Source: Hanleya hanleyi
Lineage: Eukaryota; Mollusca; Polyplacophora; Lepidopleurida; Hanleyidae
Direction: 5' to 3'
Length of the DNA stretch: 64,000 bases
Assembly: GCA_036873755.1 (NCBI GenBank)
Contig: JAVTVY010057091.1
Location: forward strand, 124,001 to 188,000
Shown here: positions 46,377 to 58,115 of the stretch, piece after piece
Numbering within the stretch: the stretch's first letter is position 1
Layout: every line of letters starts with the position of its first letter
The notes under the pieces: generated by a model
What the model was told of the DNA's origin: nothing
The model's database searches: none
What the model saw: the letters and a program-made list of their open reading frames with translations, nothing else
Made by a program: the position numbers and the translations under genes

Positions 46377-46670
46377 TTATTGACGCAGAAACTGTTTTAT
46401 GGACGACGGCTGAATATTGAATGTCGGATCTGACGCTTGTAATTTATTCGACTGTACAGCGAGCTGACCTAAATAGATGGTCAAGTCATTGTCAAGAAGA
46501 CACTTCTTCAAATTCAACCACATAAGCCGGTCCAACGTCAGACCCGCTTTGGTGGGATGCAGTACCTTGGTTTCACCCGTCTTCCAACGGCGAATATGAA
46601 TTTTGACATTTGCATAACCTCTCAAATGTCCCAGCCCTCCTGCATCAAACGCCGCCTTAATAGGGGGCAA
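46377..46670 (-). pseudogene. PC4-like ssDNA-binding domain fragment
   Basis: A 97-residue frame. Residues about 14-48 (HLRGYANVKIHIRRWKTGET, LHPTKAGLTLDRLMWLNLKK) follow the PC4/p15 C-terminal pattern: a strand with IxIRxW/Y, a basic Pro/Lys turn, Gly-Leu/Ile-x-Leu and a Trp-x-x-Leu helix. PC4 family proteins bind single-stranded DNA and act in transcription. The C-terminal third runs into PLE terminal repeat sequence on the other strand (46377-46440), so the original gene is broken there. It may come from a mobile or virus-like element rather than the host PC4 gene. No intact start or promoter. Confidence 0.45.
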
Positions 46671-46759
46671 ATGTCGGAGTCGGACACCTCTTTACTTTCG
46701 GTAATACCTACATTATTACAGAATTCAAATTCTCCGAATGAATAGGCTTCAGAAAATAT

Positions 46760-48690
46760 AACTCGTTTTGGTGAGTTTATTATCTAATTGAGCAAGGTAT
46801 CCAAAATCTGATAGCCAGGATCTATGAATCTTAGCATATGAATCAGGTAATTCACAAGATGTTACATGATATCTGTAGTGTTTTTTTACACTTAAACTTT
46901 TGTGCGATTTTGGGAGGAAATGCAATCGCATTGTTGCATATGAGGCGTGCAATTTCCACAATATCGATATTTCAAGGGCTCAATTACCTGTTACAACGTC
47001 GTTTTTCAGATTTTTCAATCTATCTATTTCGATATATCTGGTAAATACGCGTCTCTCTTGCAGCAAACCCCACTTCACAAAGCCTCGCTGACCTTTTATT
47101 ATTTCGAATTATTTCTGTCGTTGAATATGAGATACACCTGTGAAACATGTGACGAGTTCAATCAAAACCATTTTCTTGCGAAAACTGGTCGGATGAAGCT
47201 GTACGAACTAGATAACTACTTTCTTGAGCTTTTCAAACAATTAGATAATATTTTGAACTGAATTTGTGGGAGAGAAATCAGCTTTGGTGTGCTTTTCGTG
47301 TCCAAAGATGATTCAGGTCGTGCCTGCGTCACAGAGGAAAACTCCACTTTTTAGGGGGTCCAAGACTGCAATCATGAACGTTTTGCGAAATAGAGTAATT
47401 TGCGGGAAAAGTGTGAAAATCTTTCATCTGAATTGGCCTTGTGTACATTACTCAGACATTACCTAATCCACTGACCAAATTTCTGACAGTTTTGAGAAGA
47501 TTTTGTGTGATTAGACGTTGTCTACTTTAGGTACCTTAACCATGTTAACAGTGTCTTTGAGTAATGGTAAATACATGCATTTGTATTGTAGTGGTAGAGA
47601 GTGGCATTTGTTTCAGAGTCCATCGTTTCAGGATAATGATTGAAATCAACAACGAGACATTATGGAATTGTAGAGGAGAATAGGTGTGATATAGGTGGTT
47701 TAGGTATTTTTCTTTTACTTCTAGGACTTGAATTTTAAATCCCCCCACAGAACTTGAAATGAAAAATTTTATTAGGAAAAATTTATCCCACAAGACTGAA
47801 ATTTTCTACAACTATCTATAATTATCGTCTCTTCAATTCCGTTGTGTGTGCAAGGAAACGATACGGCCATAATGGAAGACGGTCATATAGCACGGTGAGC
47901 CGTACGGATCACATTCAAATCATGACCGTACAAGCTCATATGCGTTTGATAGTTCGAACGTGTTACTGGGGCGATTATCAAGTGATCAAGCTTTTAGAAC
48001 TTCTCCATTATCGAGTCATTTCAGGCGCAATGGATGGTTCTCATTTGTCCTATTTGTAGGGATTATTAGGCCAGTTTTTTATCGCAGAACTTTCGCAATC
48101 CACACATTCAATCTGGCTGCCAAATCTGTGGAAACTGATTCCTGGAGAGCAATTGAATACATAATTTCTTTTCTAACATATTCCGAATCACTATAGTCAT
48201 ATTTCATATTTGGCTGCAATGACATTCGCTAAACTGATCTGTTTTACCTCCTTTCAGAGGCTGTTTTTTACACCCCCAAAACGAGAGACTTCAGTATTCT
48301 TTCTATCTGGCAATCAATATGCACAAAGGAATGTCTGATCCGAGTTCGCCTTGTCCACTCAATACTTCCCGAACTACTCATTCGATCGAATTGTATTCCA
48401 AGAAAAAGGAAAATTAATTTACTCCCAACTTGAATAATAAGTAAAGTAACTCTGATTACCTCTGTGAATCCAGTTTGATCTCAGTATTTTAGAGAAATTT
48501 TATTTTTCATCAGTAGGCCAACATTACAACATTCAACTGCACCATAACCATTGGTATTAAGTGATTAATCAGTGCTCCGGCAATTTCACAATTATGATTC
48601 ACATCTTTGTAGTAAACACGACCTCAGTACTTTAAGTACTTTGATTTACTAGCAGGCAGTCAACAGATGACTTGATAGGGCTATTACATC
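46760..48690. other. No recognised feature
   Basis: Short frames only (for example 46947-47261 and 47844-48059), without recognisable domains or repeat families. Confidence 0.45.
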
Positions 48691-48694
48691 ATCG

Positions 48695-48815
48695 GCCTGA
48701 AAAAGTTGTATCTAATACCGCTCAAGCCGGTGCTACAGGGGCCGTGTGGTGGCGGTCACGCAATATGTCCACATGAACAGTTACAATAAAAGCGTGGCTG
48801 GGATACAAATCACAG
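48695..48815 (+). mobile_element. PLE 3'-region fragment
   Basis: CCGGTGCTACAGGGGCCGTG then ACATGAACAGTTACAATAAA-AGCGTGGCTGGGATAC. The same arrangement is at 56617-56690 (CCGGTGCTAGGGGCCGTGTG, ACATGAACAGGTACAATAAA). Confidence 0.6.
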
Positions 48816-49039
48816 GAATTACTTTTGGTTCTTGTGATGTTTTTAGAAATATGTTGTCAATGTATTTGTCTCTGGGTTCATACTACTTCTTGCCAGTACG
48901 CATCGTTTTCCATCACCCTTTTAATGTTGCATTTTACTATACAATCAACCGCTTTCGCTCCAGTTCCTCAAGTCTGATGATAAATGCCACACTGAGAGAA
49001 ACTACCATCGTAACGTACAGGGTCTACGGTGCTGCGCTT

Positions 49040-49135
49040 CTTAGCGGGGCCAGATATCACGTGAACACCGTGCATTCAAGATCTTCATAGTGACAAATCA
49101 TTAGTCACAATCAAAGCGTGACAGAGATACGTTTG
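49040..49135 (+). mobile_element. PLE 3'-region fragment
   Basis: GTGCATTCAAGATCTTCATA then AGTCACAATCAAAGCGTGAC-AGAGATACG, matching the region at 42340-42410. Confidence 0.6.
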
Positions 49136-49374
49136 ATGTGCTCAGTCAGTACTTTATTTACGTCTGCTATGATTGGTGCAAGTAGAGTCATGCGAATAAG
49201 TCTGAATTTTGGATGCGGAAAGTCTTTTTGTGCGACGATTCTCTACTGGATGGGGGATTTCACGCTTTGTATTTTTTACTGGTGACAGGATATACCGGAA
49301 GATTTGTCTGCTGTCTAGCCAATACTATTTAAATTTGACTTGTGATGATGTACGGGTTAATAAACGACGGAAGC

Positions 49375-49560
49375 CTGGCTCATTCGGGCTAATTACAAGC
49401 GTCTAGTCCGTCATTCATTATGCTTAATTCATTATGGCTAATATCCTGCTGGACTCTGCACTTACAAGCGTCTGGTCCGTCATTCATAATTCAGCCGTCG
49501 TCCACTAAAGAATATCCGCGTCCATAATCCAAAGACATATTCCATATTCCATATAACAGC
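49375..49560 (-). mobile_element. PLE terminal-repeat fragments
   Basis: The complement of 49455-49555 reads TATATGGAATATGGAATATG-TCTTTGGATTATGGACGCGG and GGACGACGGCTGAATTATGA, nearly identical to 42598-42690. The last ~35 bp (AATGACGGAC-AGACGCTTGTAA) occur a second time at about 49393-49420. Confidence 0.7.
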
Positions 49561-49564
49561 ATTA

Positions 49565-51655
49565 ACCTTACATGGATAAATTCGATTTTCACTTCTATTG
49601 TTAATTTAGATCAGCAGGTGTGAGTATAGAGACATTCCTCTTTGCAAAATACAAATACAATGATGCTGGTGCTAGTAAACATGTGCACCCGTTTAAGGTT
49701 TTAGCTCATCCGAACCCGGAGCCAGTTCTTGAGCTACCAGTACGTGTCTTCAGCTTCAGCCAGAACCACTAAATTGTTACCGTACTCAAGGACCGTGGCT
49801 TGTACAATTTGGTTGTTTTCATGACTGGGACAAAGCTCCTGTTCCGAAAATATCCGTGTTCTTTGAAAAAGCTTGTATATTTGACATTCGTTTGATGACA
49901 AACGTTGGACTTGTGAAGATGCGCATTAATATGCATACACAAGACATTGGGCACATCTGCAAAGTACTGGTGGTCCACAAACTCCAATAATCACATTCAT
50001 GTCCTTTCAGTCAAAACACAGAGCATTATGAAATAGAACACCAAGTTGTATGTCCCTATATAGTTTCTTCAATTCAGTTCAAAACAAACACTGCACAAAT
50101 GAATAGTTTCGGTAAAACAGTTAATGAATTAGTTTAAAATAAAATCTCTGACACTGGCTTTCTTCATACGTGAGACTCTCCTGACTGAGTGACCGTCAGA
50201 ATGTGAGATATACGCTTGGGTGATTCAGAAAATTCTGAATGCGCACTTGTTATAATTGCACGAGTTAAGCGACGGTCTTCGTCAGGGAGACCTGTCGTTC
50301 GATTTGTCAGTTGAATCAAATCATTTGTATCATCTGCATATTTGCACATCGGTTGCAAGCAGCTCATTTACATTTATGGTATGCCTATTATGTCATGGGC
50401 CAAGTCTCAGCAAAGGATCTTTCGTTGAAAATTAGTGTGGACAACGTACTCCCTCTTCGCATGCAAACGTTCTCACGTTTTCTCTTGTACACCAATCAGG
50501 AAATTCATAAACGGAAGTGTCCATTCAATTAACACTGAAAATGGGAGATCGCTCTCCGTAATGAAGTCGGAATATTAGCTTGTCAGAAGTCATGTGTCAT
50601 TAACCAATGTACCATATTTTGAAACGAGACACCTAAATGGCAAATTAGTAAGGGAGAGATAGAAGAGACACCCATCCTCGATAACATCAGGGGTATCTCT
50701 ATAATAGATCACGTCGTGAAGATGTGAGACACCCTGTTGTCAGGAGCAAGTGAAACGGTGGAACTGACACACCCGGTTAACTAATAATAAGCATGAATAA
50801 TGTTATGTTCATCTTGGAGTTATCTGCCTCGTTTCAAGGTCAAATAAATGTGTAACGTAAGTAAAGAAATGCAAGTGATCCCTTGCGTCCCCCCTTTATA
50901 ATCACAGCTGATGTTCTGGACATGTTGAAAACGAAAGTAATTTTTGTTTACGTGTGCGATTCACTTACCTGAGTGAACCTAACGCTGGATCGAACTTTCC
51001 TAGAGCGAACTCCGATGATTCAGGAGATAGACAATGCCTCGAAATCCCGGTGAAATTACCTCAAAGGATCAAATGAGACTGAGAAACGACCATAGTAAGC
51101 CAGCTCGTCTCGTTCACTGATAGGGGAAACCCCATTCCCGTGACGCTAGCTAGCTTGAATGCAGAGTTGTGGCAACCAACTTTGCTGTCATCTTGTGGAT
51201 TTACGAGGGAAAGTTGGCTACAATTACAGGTTAAGTCTGTTCCGAATTATGGTTTAAGCCCCCATAGCCACATTTTCTCAGCGAAGTCTATATAGGCTGA
51301 TCGGAGAGTGCTGAAATTATGAACTTGGAAAAACACCCGGACGAAGAGCGCTTGTGGACTATTTTCCATCTCACACTCAAAACAGCGGCACTTTCTCGCC
51401 AAAAGTAATAGAGGGCGCCGCTATTTTCGACGACTGTTTCCACCTTTATACGCCGAAGAGCGGAGGGCCTATATAAAGACGAGTTTCCGTCGAAATGCCG
51501 CAGTTGTACAGAAATTCCAAGGTGAAAGCATCGCAAAAATATTGCGAGAAGAAATATTACAAAAGGCCGCCGCCAGGTCGGAGAAGAGTCGCGACCAGGC
51601 CGCCGAATTAATTGTACAGAACACCGAATTAAATAGCATAGGAGTCCGGGCTACG
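49565..51655. other. No recognised feature
   Basis: No supported gene or repeat; short frames only. Confidence 0.45.
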
Positions 51656-51659
51656 TTTA

Positions 51660-51840
51660 CTTTAATCCTATCTTTACCTGTTTCGACCGTATTGCACAGT
51701 CGTGCGGGCCTAGCTATGGGAATTAGAGTATAGACGCCTAGCGTTAACAGCGTGGCCATACTATAACTTCATCTCCACCTGTTTCGACCGTATTGCACAG
51801 TCGTGCGGATGTAGCTCTGGAGATTATAGTATTCATAATA
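51660..51840. repeat. About 103-bp direct repeat pair
   Basis: ACCTGTTTCGACCGTATTGC-ACAGTCGTGCGG occurs at 51677 and 51779, each followed by a similar GGNNTAGCTNTGG-ATTA-AGTAT stretch. Confidence 0.85.
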
Positions 51841-51844
51841 GCTG

Positions 51845-53245
51845 CAGCCGGTAGGAAACTGTGGTATTGGCCTCGGCCGATATTACTGCAGTTCTACTGA
51901 ATTAATCATAGATCCTACATGAATAATTATCCATGCAACGATTTACTTATACACACAACTCACCGGCTTAAGGTTAGCGGTTGAAATACATTCACGCTTA
52001 CACTCACAAGTCACGGGCTGAAGGCTAGGGCTTGATATCCATACATATTAACAATACTGGGTGATCACCAGTTTACGGCTAGGGTATATCCATTCACACA
52101 CCCACATACACACAGTTCCCATAACCTTGTACATACGTTCTATAATTCATTGCCAACCATATATTAATATTGTTCCATACAGTAGAATGAAAAGAGGGTT
52201 CCTAGACCAGGTGCCTACCCATCCACCGCCAGATGCTACATGAGCTGTGTAGCCGTGAACTCTAGCCTTGACGATTGGTTCTTGGAGCCGGGCTGCGCCG
52301 TACAGTAGACTTGTCCTGTGGTGTGTTACGGGAAGACGGGCCGGTGCCGTAGACGCCTTTGTACTGTGAGAGTACTGTCCTGCCCAGGCCGTCCGAATCC
52401 ATTGACAGTTACCAACGCTTGAAGGGGCCAGGTTGTGTAAGACGAGACACGACGAAGACGAGAAGTCCATACAGCCCAGGAGTGGACGAAGACCAGGGGA
52501 AGGAAGATAGACACTGGACCCAACCACGAAGGAACCCTTGACCAGAATGGCCGCGACCAGGCCTGATCGCGATTTAGATAGGGCCTACGCGAAATATTGT
52601 ATATATCTAATTATTATATTGGACTTCCGTTAAAATTAACTATAAGAGTACAGGTAAACATACGTTGTAGATCTGGGATCTTCTTTTCACGAACTGTACA
52701 CTACCGCGATCTGAATCCTGTATACCTGTTCATCGAATTATATGTTAATATTGTATTTATTTGCTTTGGTTGTCATTACAGGTCTTCATTTTTTACCTCC
52801 TCGACCCAGACAAGGTGACAGGTTGAATCGAACTCCCTGGTTGGCCTGGTTGACTGCTTTCACGATAGCATGATAGTTTGTCTTGTGGCCCGCAGACGAT
52901 TTCGTTGGATCTATTGGACCTTGCGCGCTCTCTTGAGATCAGAATATCCCCGGTAGCGTTTCAAATGGACATCATCTGTTTTGTGAATTTACTTAATAAA
53001 TGGCCAAGTAAAAACGTTGGAACATTTGCATGTGGAGTGGGAATAACTTGAAGCATTTTTGGGATAAAAATCAAGTTGCCCCTAAAAAGTTGCAACCAAA
53101 CTTCAATTGAGGGACATAATTCAGGACTTGGCCCATGGCCCATATTCCTTCCCAGGCAATTGCGTGGCGCAACAGAATAACAAGCGGCAGATAAAATATC
53201 GTAGAATTTTCGCGTCAATAATCGAAAGATCTATTACGTTTGACA
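51845..53245. other. No recognised feature
   Basis: Relatively GC-richer at 52200-52560 with overlapping frames on both strands, but no domain signal. Confidence 0.45.
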
Positions 53246-53249
53246 GTTA

Positions 53250-54700
53250 ACACCAGTTCTAAAAGTGTATGAAATAAAAAATAATAAGACACAAACGGTC
53301 TCTTACAAGAGAAAAACGATTAACAGTTTCCAATGATATCAGGAAGACATGACAATGTTCTGTAATGATATCAGGAAGACATGATGATGTTCTGTAATGA
53401 TATCAGGAAGACATGATGATGTTCTGTAATGATATCAGGAAGACATGACAATGTTCTGTAATGAGTTGAGGAAGACATGATGATGTTCTGTAATGATATC
53501 AGGAAGACATGATGATGTTCTGTAATGATATCAGGAAGACATGACAATGTTCTGTAATGATATCAGGAAGACATGATGATGTTCTGTAATGATATCAGGA
53601 AGACATGATGATGTTCTGTAATGATATCAGGAAGACATGACAATGTTCTGTAATGAGTTGAGGAAGACATGATGATGTTCTGTAATGATATCAGGAAGAC
53701 ATGATGATGTTCTGTAATGATATCAGGAAGACATGATGATGTTCTGTAATGATATCAGGAAGACATGACAATGTTCTGTAATGAGTTGAGGAAGACATGA
53801 TGATGTTCTGTAATGATATCAGGAAGACATGATGATGTTCTGTACATAAAATACTGCTATAACTGATCATTAGTATTCTTTATCCAAATGAATTTCCAAG
53901 TCGTTTTCCAGAGCAGGTATCTCAGTCACGCTTTGATTGCGTTGTTCATGTAAACTCATGCAGATGGAAAACAAATTATATTCAAACGGCGCTAGCCCCG
54001 TCTTAAGCGGAATCAGATACAAGTTACGAAACGTAGCGACAGAAATCGAGCACGCTGCGACCGTAGTTTGCCGTCGGCGTACGATATTTTACGATAATTT
54101 GAATGAAGGCGTTTGGTGATACAGAAATATTTTCACAAGTTTCTGCAATAATATTCCGTGGTGTTGATTGTATTCGTCACATGATCTAGCAAATTTCTAC
54201 TAGGTGAGATATGTTTACGCCGTATACAGGTCTTTCTGGAATATTGCTATCCAGAGATCGTCTATATTGTGTTCAGTGAATGAGAAGGAACGGGCTTTGC
54301 AATGGTTATTGTTTTGGCGAATACATAAGAGAAAAAAAATATAGCTCGCCAAAACTGGTGCCCAACTTGCACCCACTGGGATACCTATACGGTTTTGGTA
54401 TATGGTATTGCCGGATTTCACATAGATATTGTTAACGAAGAATCAAGCAATTATTTAGACAAAGAAACATCTCAAGAATTGTATTCTTTAAGTGCAGTAG
54501 AACTGAAAAAAGCCTTATGCAGTCTGACATTAACATACCGGTGACCAGTTTTATTAACGACCGGTATTATTATTGAACTATGGTTCCGGTGAGGAATAGT
54601 AGAATAGAGATTCGAGAAATCACAAGGAGATACATGTCTATATGGTATGTGTCCTTTGCCATCTAGTTCGTCCGTAATATCGACGGGCTTGCAAAGTAAC
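53250..54700 (-). mobile_element. Penelope-like element, internally deleted copy
   Basis: Reading the minus strand from 54700: GHRYVNVRLHKAFFSSTAL (matches RYINVKSHNAFFSSTTY of the 42.7 kb copy), GNTIYQNRIGIPVGASWAP, RSFSFTEHNIDDLW with a degraded Tyr in the catalytic YIDD box, then a jump directly to the tail (LDFCRYVS) and the 3' region (CGCTTAAGACGGGGC, ATGAACAACGCAATCAAAGC-GTGACTGAGATA). About 100 codons between RT and tail are deleted. The 3' region contains the 16-copy minisatellite at 53333-53844. Confidence 0.65.
53333..53844. repeat. 32-bp minisatellite with 192-bp higher-order unit
   Basis: Sixteen exact-length units, AATGATATCAGGAAGACATG + ATGATGTTCTGT. Two variable positions (ATATC or AGTTG; TGATG or ACAATG) give an ordered series in which units 1-6 equal units 7-12 and units 13-16 repeat units 3-6. 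The unit matches a single-copy motif in the other PLE copies (complement AGAACATCATCATGTCTTGC... at 46220). Confidence 0.97.
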
Positions 54701-55640
54701 TAACAACTAAGTTTTTCATTAGAACCGTGTAATTGAGTTTGAGTGTTCTGATCTTTGAACACCTGAAGCCTTCATGTATGTTTGTTTTACTTTTCTGTTC
54801 AAGTTTGGACGTATTTGATCCAGATGACGTTTGATCTGGGTTTTTTAACAGTAGTTTGATATTATGTATCAAGAGATAAAGAGAGTTTCTTTGTTTGTCC
54901 AATGACTTATTCCGTCTTTTAAAGTTTGCTCGGCTCTTTCGAACAATCCATTACCGGATGCATAATGATATGCGAACCTGACATGCTCCACACCATTTAT
55001 GCTGAAGAAAATTCTAAATTACTCAGAAACAAACTATCGTCTCGGGTGTTTCGTGTGTGGCAAAACATTTGCGTATCACTTTACAATATGGAGCGTTGTT
55101 GCGAACTGTAGGCATACTGCCTCTGTCCACTTACGTGTACAGTAAGAATCTACAACAATCTGGGCCATTGATGGTAGCAAATGTGCGAGCGTAACCGTGG
55201 TTATCCGATTATGCTGCTCTAAAACTTGGTTAATACCAGGTCACCATCAGTACGACACAACCATCAGTACGATTTCAACTGAAAGTGTCGGAAGCAACAT
55301 TTGGTTTTCCACCTTCATCTGGCACCTTATGGTTGAGTTTTACATCCAATTCATAAAGATTGACATCAGTATCCAGTAAGATATTTGTAAGGGCTTGATT
55401 TAGTTGTCTTGCTTTAGTTGTCTGTTAAGAACCCCATTTGAACATGGAATCTGTATGATCTGTCACAGCTTTCGCTTGACCTTTTCGCTCAAAACGTCTA
55501 GATTTTCTAGAATACTATGACCTATCGCTGCGTACTCAGCTTTGAGTAATTCCATGAATGGAGAATATATGTTTCGACAGGAAAGAATCTACGGTAGTAA
55601 CTTAACAATCCTAATAGGCTTGACGATATGTTTGATTCCT
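54701..55640. other. Possible PLE 5' sequence, otherwise unrecognised
   Basis: Adjacent to the minus-strand PLE and perhaps its upstream coding part, but reading frames are broken and no motif is clear. Confidence 0.35.
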
Positions 55641-55689
55641 GGGATCGGATTTGTCATGAATCGCCTGGAATTTGTCTCCATCGACCACA

Positions 55690-56190
55690 ACCGCTGCGCA
55701 TCCAACCGATAGCCACGGTGTTTGTGCTCATAATAATAAGCAGTTTGTTTAGCCTTTTTGCACGTACACGAGCGAGGTCATTCTCCACAGGAAAGATGCC
55801 CGTCCTTAATCGGAGGTGGTTGGGGTGGATTGCTTCAGGTCGGAGAGCATATACCAGTGCTGAGGGTTTGTCGCATCCTTAGATGCTTCCAACGCAAACT
55901 AGTTGCGACCTGGGTAGATGGCAATGTAGTTGATGCAGAGCCGCCTTTGGTAAAGAGCATACGCCTCCGCCATGAGAGCATCGAGAAACAGCTAGCTGTC
56001 CGGCTCCAAGTCGATCCTGTTGGATAGTCCTTCCACGAACTCGTAACACCACATGACCCGGGCAATGGGCGATTTAATCATGCTGTCGGCGTAGTTTACG
56101 AGATTCTGGACGAGGTGCGTCTTGCCTAAACCCTTCGGCCCCACAATGGAACTGGTGAAATATGTTGTCACCGAGGGTCTATAGTTGGAG
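55690..56190 (-). pseudogene. Broken P-loop ATPase of a mobile or virus-like element
   Basis: On the minus strand around 56160-56010 a frame encodes a strand followed by the Walker A motif GPKGLGKTH, then a helix and MWCYEFVEGL, followed by an in-frame stop near 56015. Later pieces in other frames (LFTKG... near 55960; SKDATNPQHW near 55890) look like the downstream part after a frameshift. The spacing of Walker A, a W-C-Y strand and an LFTKG-type segment resembles packaging-type or accessory ATPases of virus-derived elements that recur in mollusc genomes. At least one stop and one or more frameshifts disable it. Family placement is by resemblance only. Confidence 0.45.
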
Positions 56191-56616
56191 GTAACCGTTG
56201 ACGTGGTAACCCGCTATCGTAAATTTGGCATGAGTGAGACGGTGTCGCTATCGTCGGAGCACTGGTGTGTACCTTGAGTCTTGGTACCGTTGTCGGTGCG
56301 TTAGCGCATTCACGGTGTATGGTTGTATACGCTGGGTCTTCAGTCGTAGTATTCACTGTAATACTTGGTGTGTGGTTCGATGTCGACTGTACCCTTGTCA
56401 TTGGGAACGGTGTGGTGGTCGCCTGGGTCGGGTGAGGTTTGACTTGCGCTCACGGCTGGTGGTTGTGTCCAAGGTGGGATGAGTAGAGAGCTGAGATACG
56501 TCGTAACCCAGACCTCATGCAATATAGCCAGCAAAGATAATCGATGAGACTAGCTGACCGCCGAATTGATGAAATCATGGTGATGATATGACGAGAAAAT
56601 AATGAGAATGTGTATT

Positions 56617-56715
56617 ATGCCGGTGCTAGGGGCCGTGTGGTCATATCATCCAAGTTGCCACATGAACAGGTACAATAAAAGCGTACCTGAGATACAACAC
56701 ATATCACGAATCGTT
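56617..56715 (+). mobile_element. PLE 3'-region fragment
   Basis: CCGGTGCTAGGGGCCGTGTG then CACATGAACAGGTACAATAA-AAGCGTACCTGAGATACA, the same family as 48695 and 42340. Confidence 0.6.
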
Positions 56716-56890
56716 AGATTCTTGGTATGTACTTTAGAATAGGTTAACCGGAAGACTATACTGTGAAGTCATGTGACTCTGTCAGTATGTCAGCACCTCT
56801 TCCCACTTCCCTTATATGTGTTGTAATTTAAAGATACATTGACCTTCATACCTATTCTTTAATTTTCGGTAATTTCCGAAGATTATGAGT

Positions 56891-56906
56891 TGGGGGGGGG
56901 GGGGGT
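56891..56906 (+). repeat. Poly-G tract
   Basis: A run of about 14 G in GTTGGGG...GGGTGATTT. Assembly length may be unreliable here. Confidence 0.8.
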
Positions 56907-56909
56907 GAT

Positions 56910-57510
56910 TTGGTTTTGAAACGCTCGAGCGATATAAGCGTTCCAGTAGTAATGGGATGTCCCAAGTGCCGTGGCCTATAGTTACTCGATAAAATAGTTA
57001 CTCGATGAAAAATTGCCAGGCTGTTTTGAACAGTCTCGTGCACTGATCCTGGCCAACGAGGGAGGTGTCTGGCTCGAGGAGGTGGGAAAGGAAGACCTGT
57101 AGATACAGATACAGGATTCAGTGTCGCGGAGCGTGCAAATCCTGAAATAAAGCTTCCTACACTATTAGTCATACATTACCTTTACGAGAATGGAATAAAT
57201 ATGTTCAAATATATACAAACTCCTACCTAAGACGCGAGAAATGTCCCGGGCACAGTCTCATGTGGACTGGTTATCTTCCGTGGTCAGGCTCGTCGTCTTC
57301 TTGTTGGAACGTCTTCTTGTATGGAACCTCTGGTCGTCGCCGTGTCTCGGTACACGATCTCCAGATGACTGCCCAAGTATTGTTAATCGTCTATGGTATC
57401 TGGTCGTAGAATTGCCTGAAGGCGGCAATATCCCCGTCGCACGCCGTCACGTTGCCCTCACATGCCCTTTATATACTACTGTAAGCGGCAGCCTACATCA
57501 GTAAGGTGTT
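56910..57510. other. No recognised feature
   Basis: Mixed composition; no supported gene. Confidence 0.45.
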
Positions 57511-57512
57511 TA

Positions 57513-58115
57513 AAGTCTGTCTACTTTGGGGCTTGTCAAAAATCAATAGTTAACTCTGCATAAATTTTTTATAAGTTTTTTAGAACAAACTGAACTCTAC
57601 AAAACGGCTACCATTTCTTCGTGATATCGATAATATATCATGTTTGAAATAACTTTGTAATTCTCCCCATATAAAACCCCAGTACAGTTGTTTCATGTAC
57701 TGGATCTCAATTACATAGGTAGACGTCATAATGTATCCATGCTCACTGGTACAAAGGTCATTGATATATAAAGCAATAACAGGCGGTCCGTGGGAGTGTG
57801 GCTTATATCCCATGCCCATTGAAGTTGCCGAATGATAAACCGCACACTCCTCTATGACCGTACACGTCATTGTTGACCTTTGTGCTAGTCAACACGAATA
57901 CATTATGACGTCGCTCTATGTAATTGAGCCTCGGTACATGAAACAACTGCACTGGATTTTCATATGGAGAGAATTACAAAGTTATTGCAAGCGTGATATC
58001 GATATCACGGAGTTATGGCGGTCATTTTATAGAGTTCAGTTTGTTCTACACGATGCAAAAAAAGAAAATTTCTGCAGAGTTAACTGCTGATTTTTTACAA
58101 GCTCCAAAGTAGACG
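57513..58115. mobile_element. Foldback element D
   Basis: Arms of about 250 bp inverted around 57815: left GTCTACTTTGGGGCTTGTCA...AGTTAACTCTGCA...CATGTACTGGATCTCAATTACAT, right ATGTAATTGAGCCTCGGTAC...TGCAGAGTTAACTGCTGATT...CAAGCTCCAAAGTAGAC. Mirror-image frames (MKQLYWGFIW / MKQLHWIFIW) occur on opposite strands. Same size class as the foldbacks at 21-28 kb, different sequence. Confidence 0.85.

Larger units (their letters stand above)
42300..46440 (+). mobile_element. Penelope-like element with flanking direct repeats
   Basis: Left direct repeat about 42300-42700 and right about 46085-46440. Both run through CTAATTCCGCTTAA/CTAACTGGAGACTG, GAACAGTCACAATCAA-GCGTGACTGAGATA, ...TGACCGCTTCTCTCTTG, then GGTCTTTNGATTAT-GACGC and GGACGACGGCTG. 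Between them lies a PLE reading frame with an RT core. A piece of a second copy (42090-42295) lies upstream head-to-tail, as PLEs with pLTRs often show. The body is split by the DNA element at 43458-45619. No GIY-YIG endonuclease was recognised. Confidence 0.65.

Noticed and set aside
50164..50367. Possible Tc1-type helix-turn-helix (PDEDRRLTRAI) or YADD-like motif
   Set aside because: Too short, no neighbouring catalytic residues; likely chance.
51469..51759. Overlapping frames on both strands with Ala/Arg/Glu-rich helix-like residues
   Set aside because: No domain recognised, no splice context, and the frame runs into a direct repeat.
57580..58090. Two similar small proteins on opposite strands (MKQLYWGFIW / MKQLHWIFIW)
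   Set aside because: Also mirror translations of palindrome arms.
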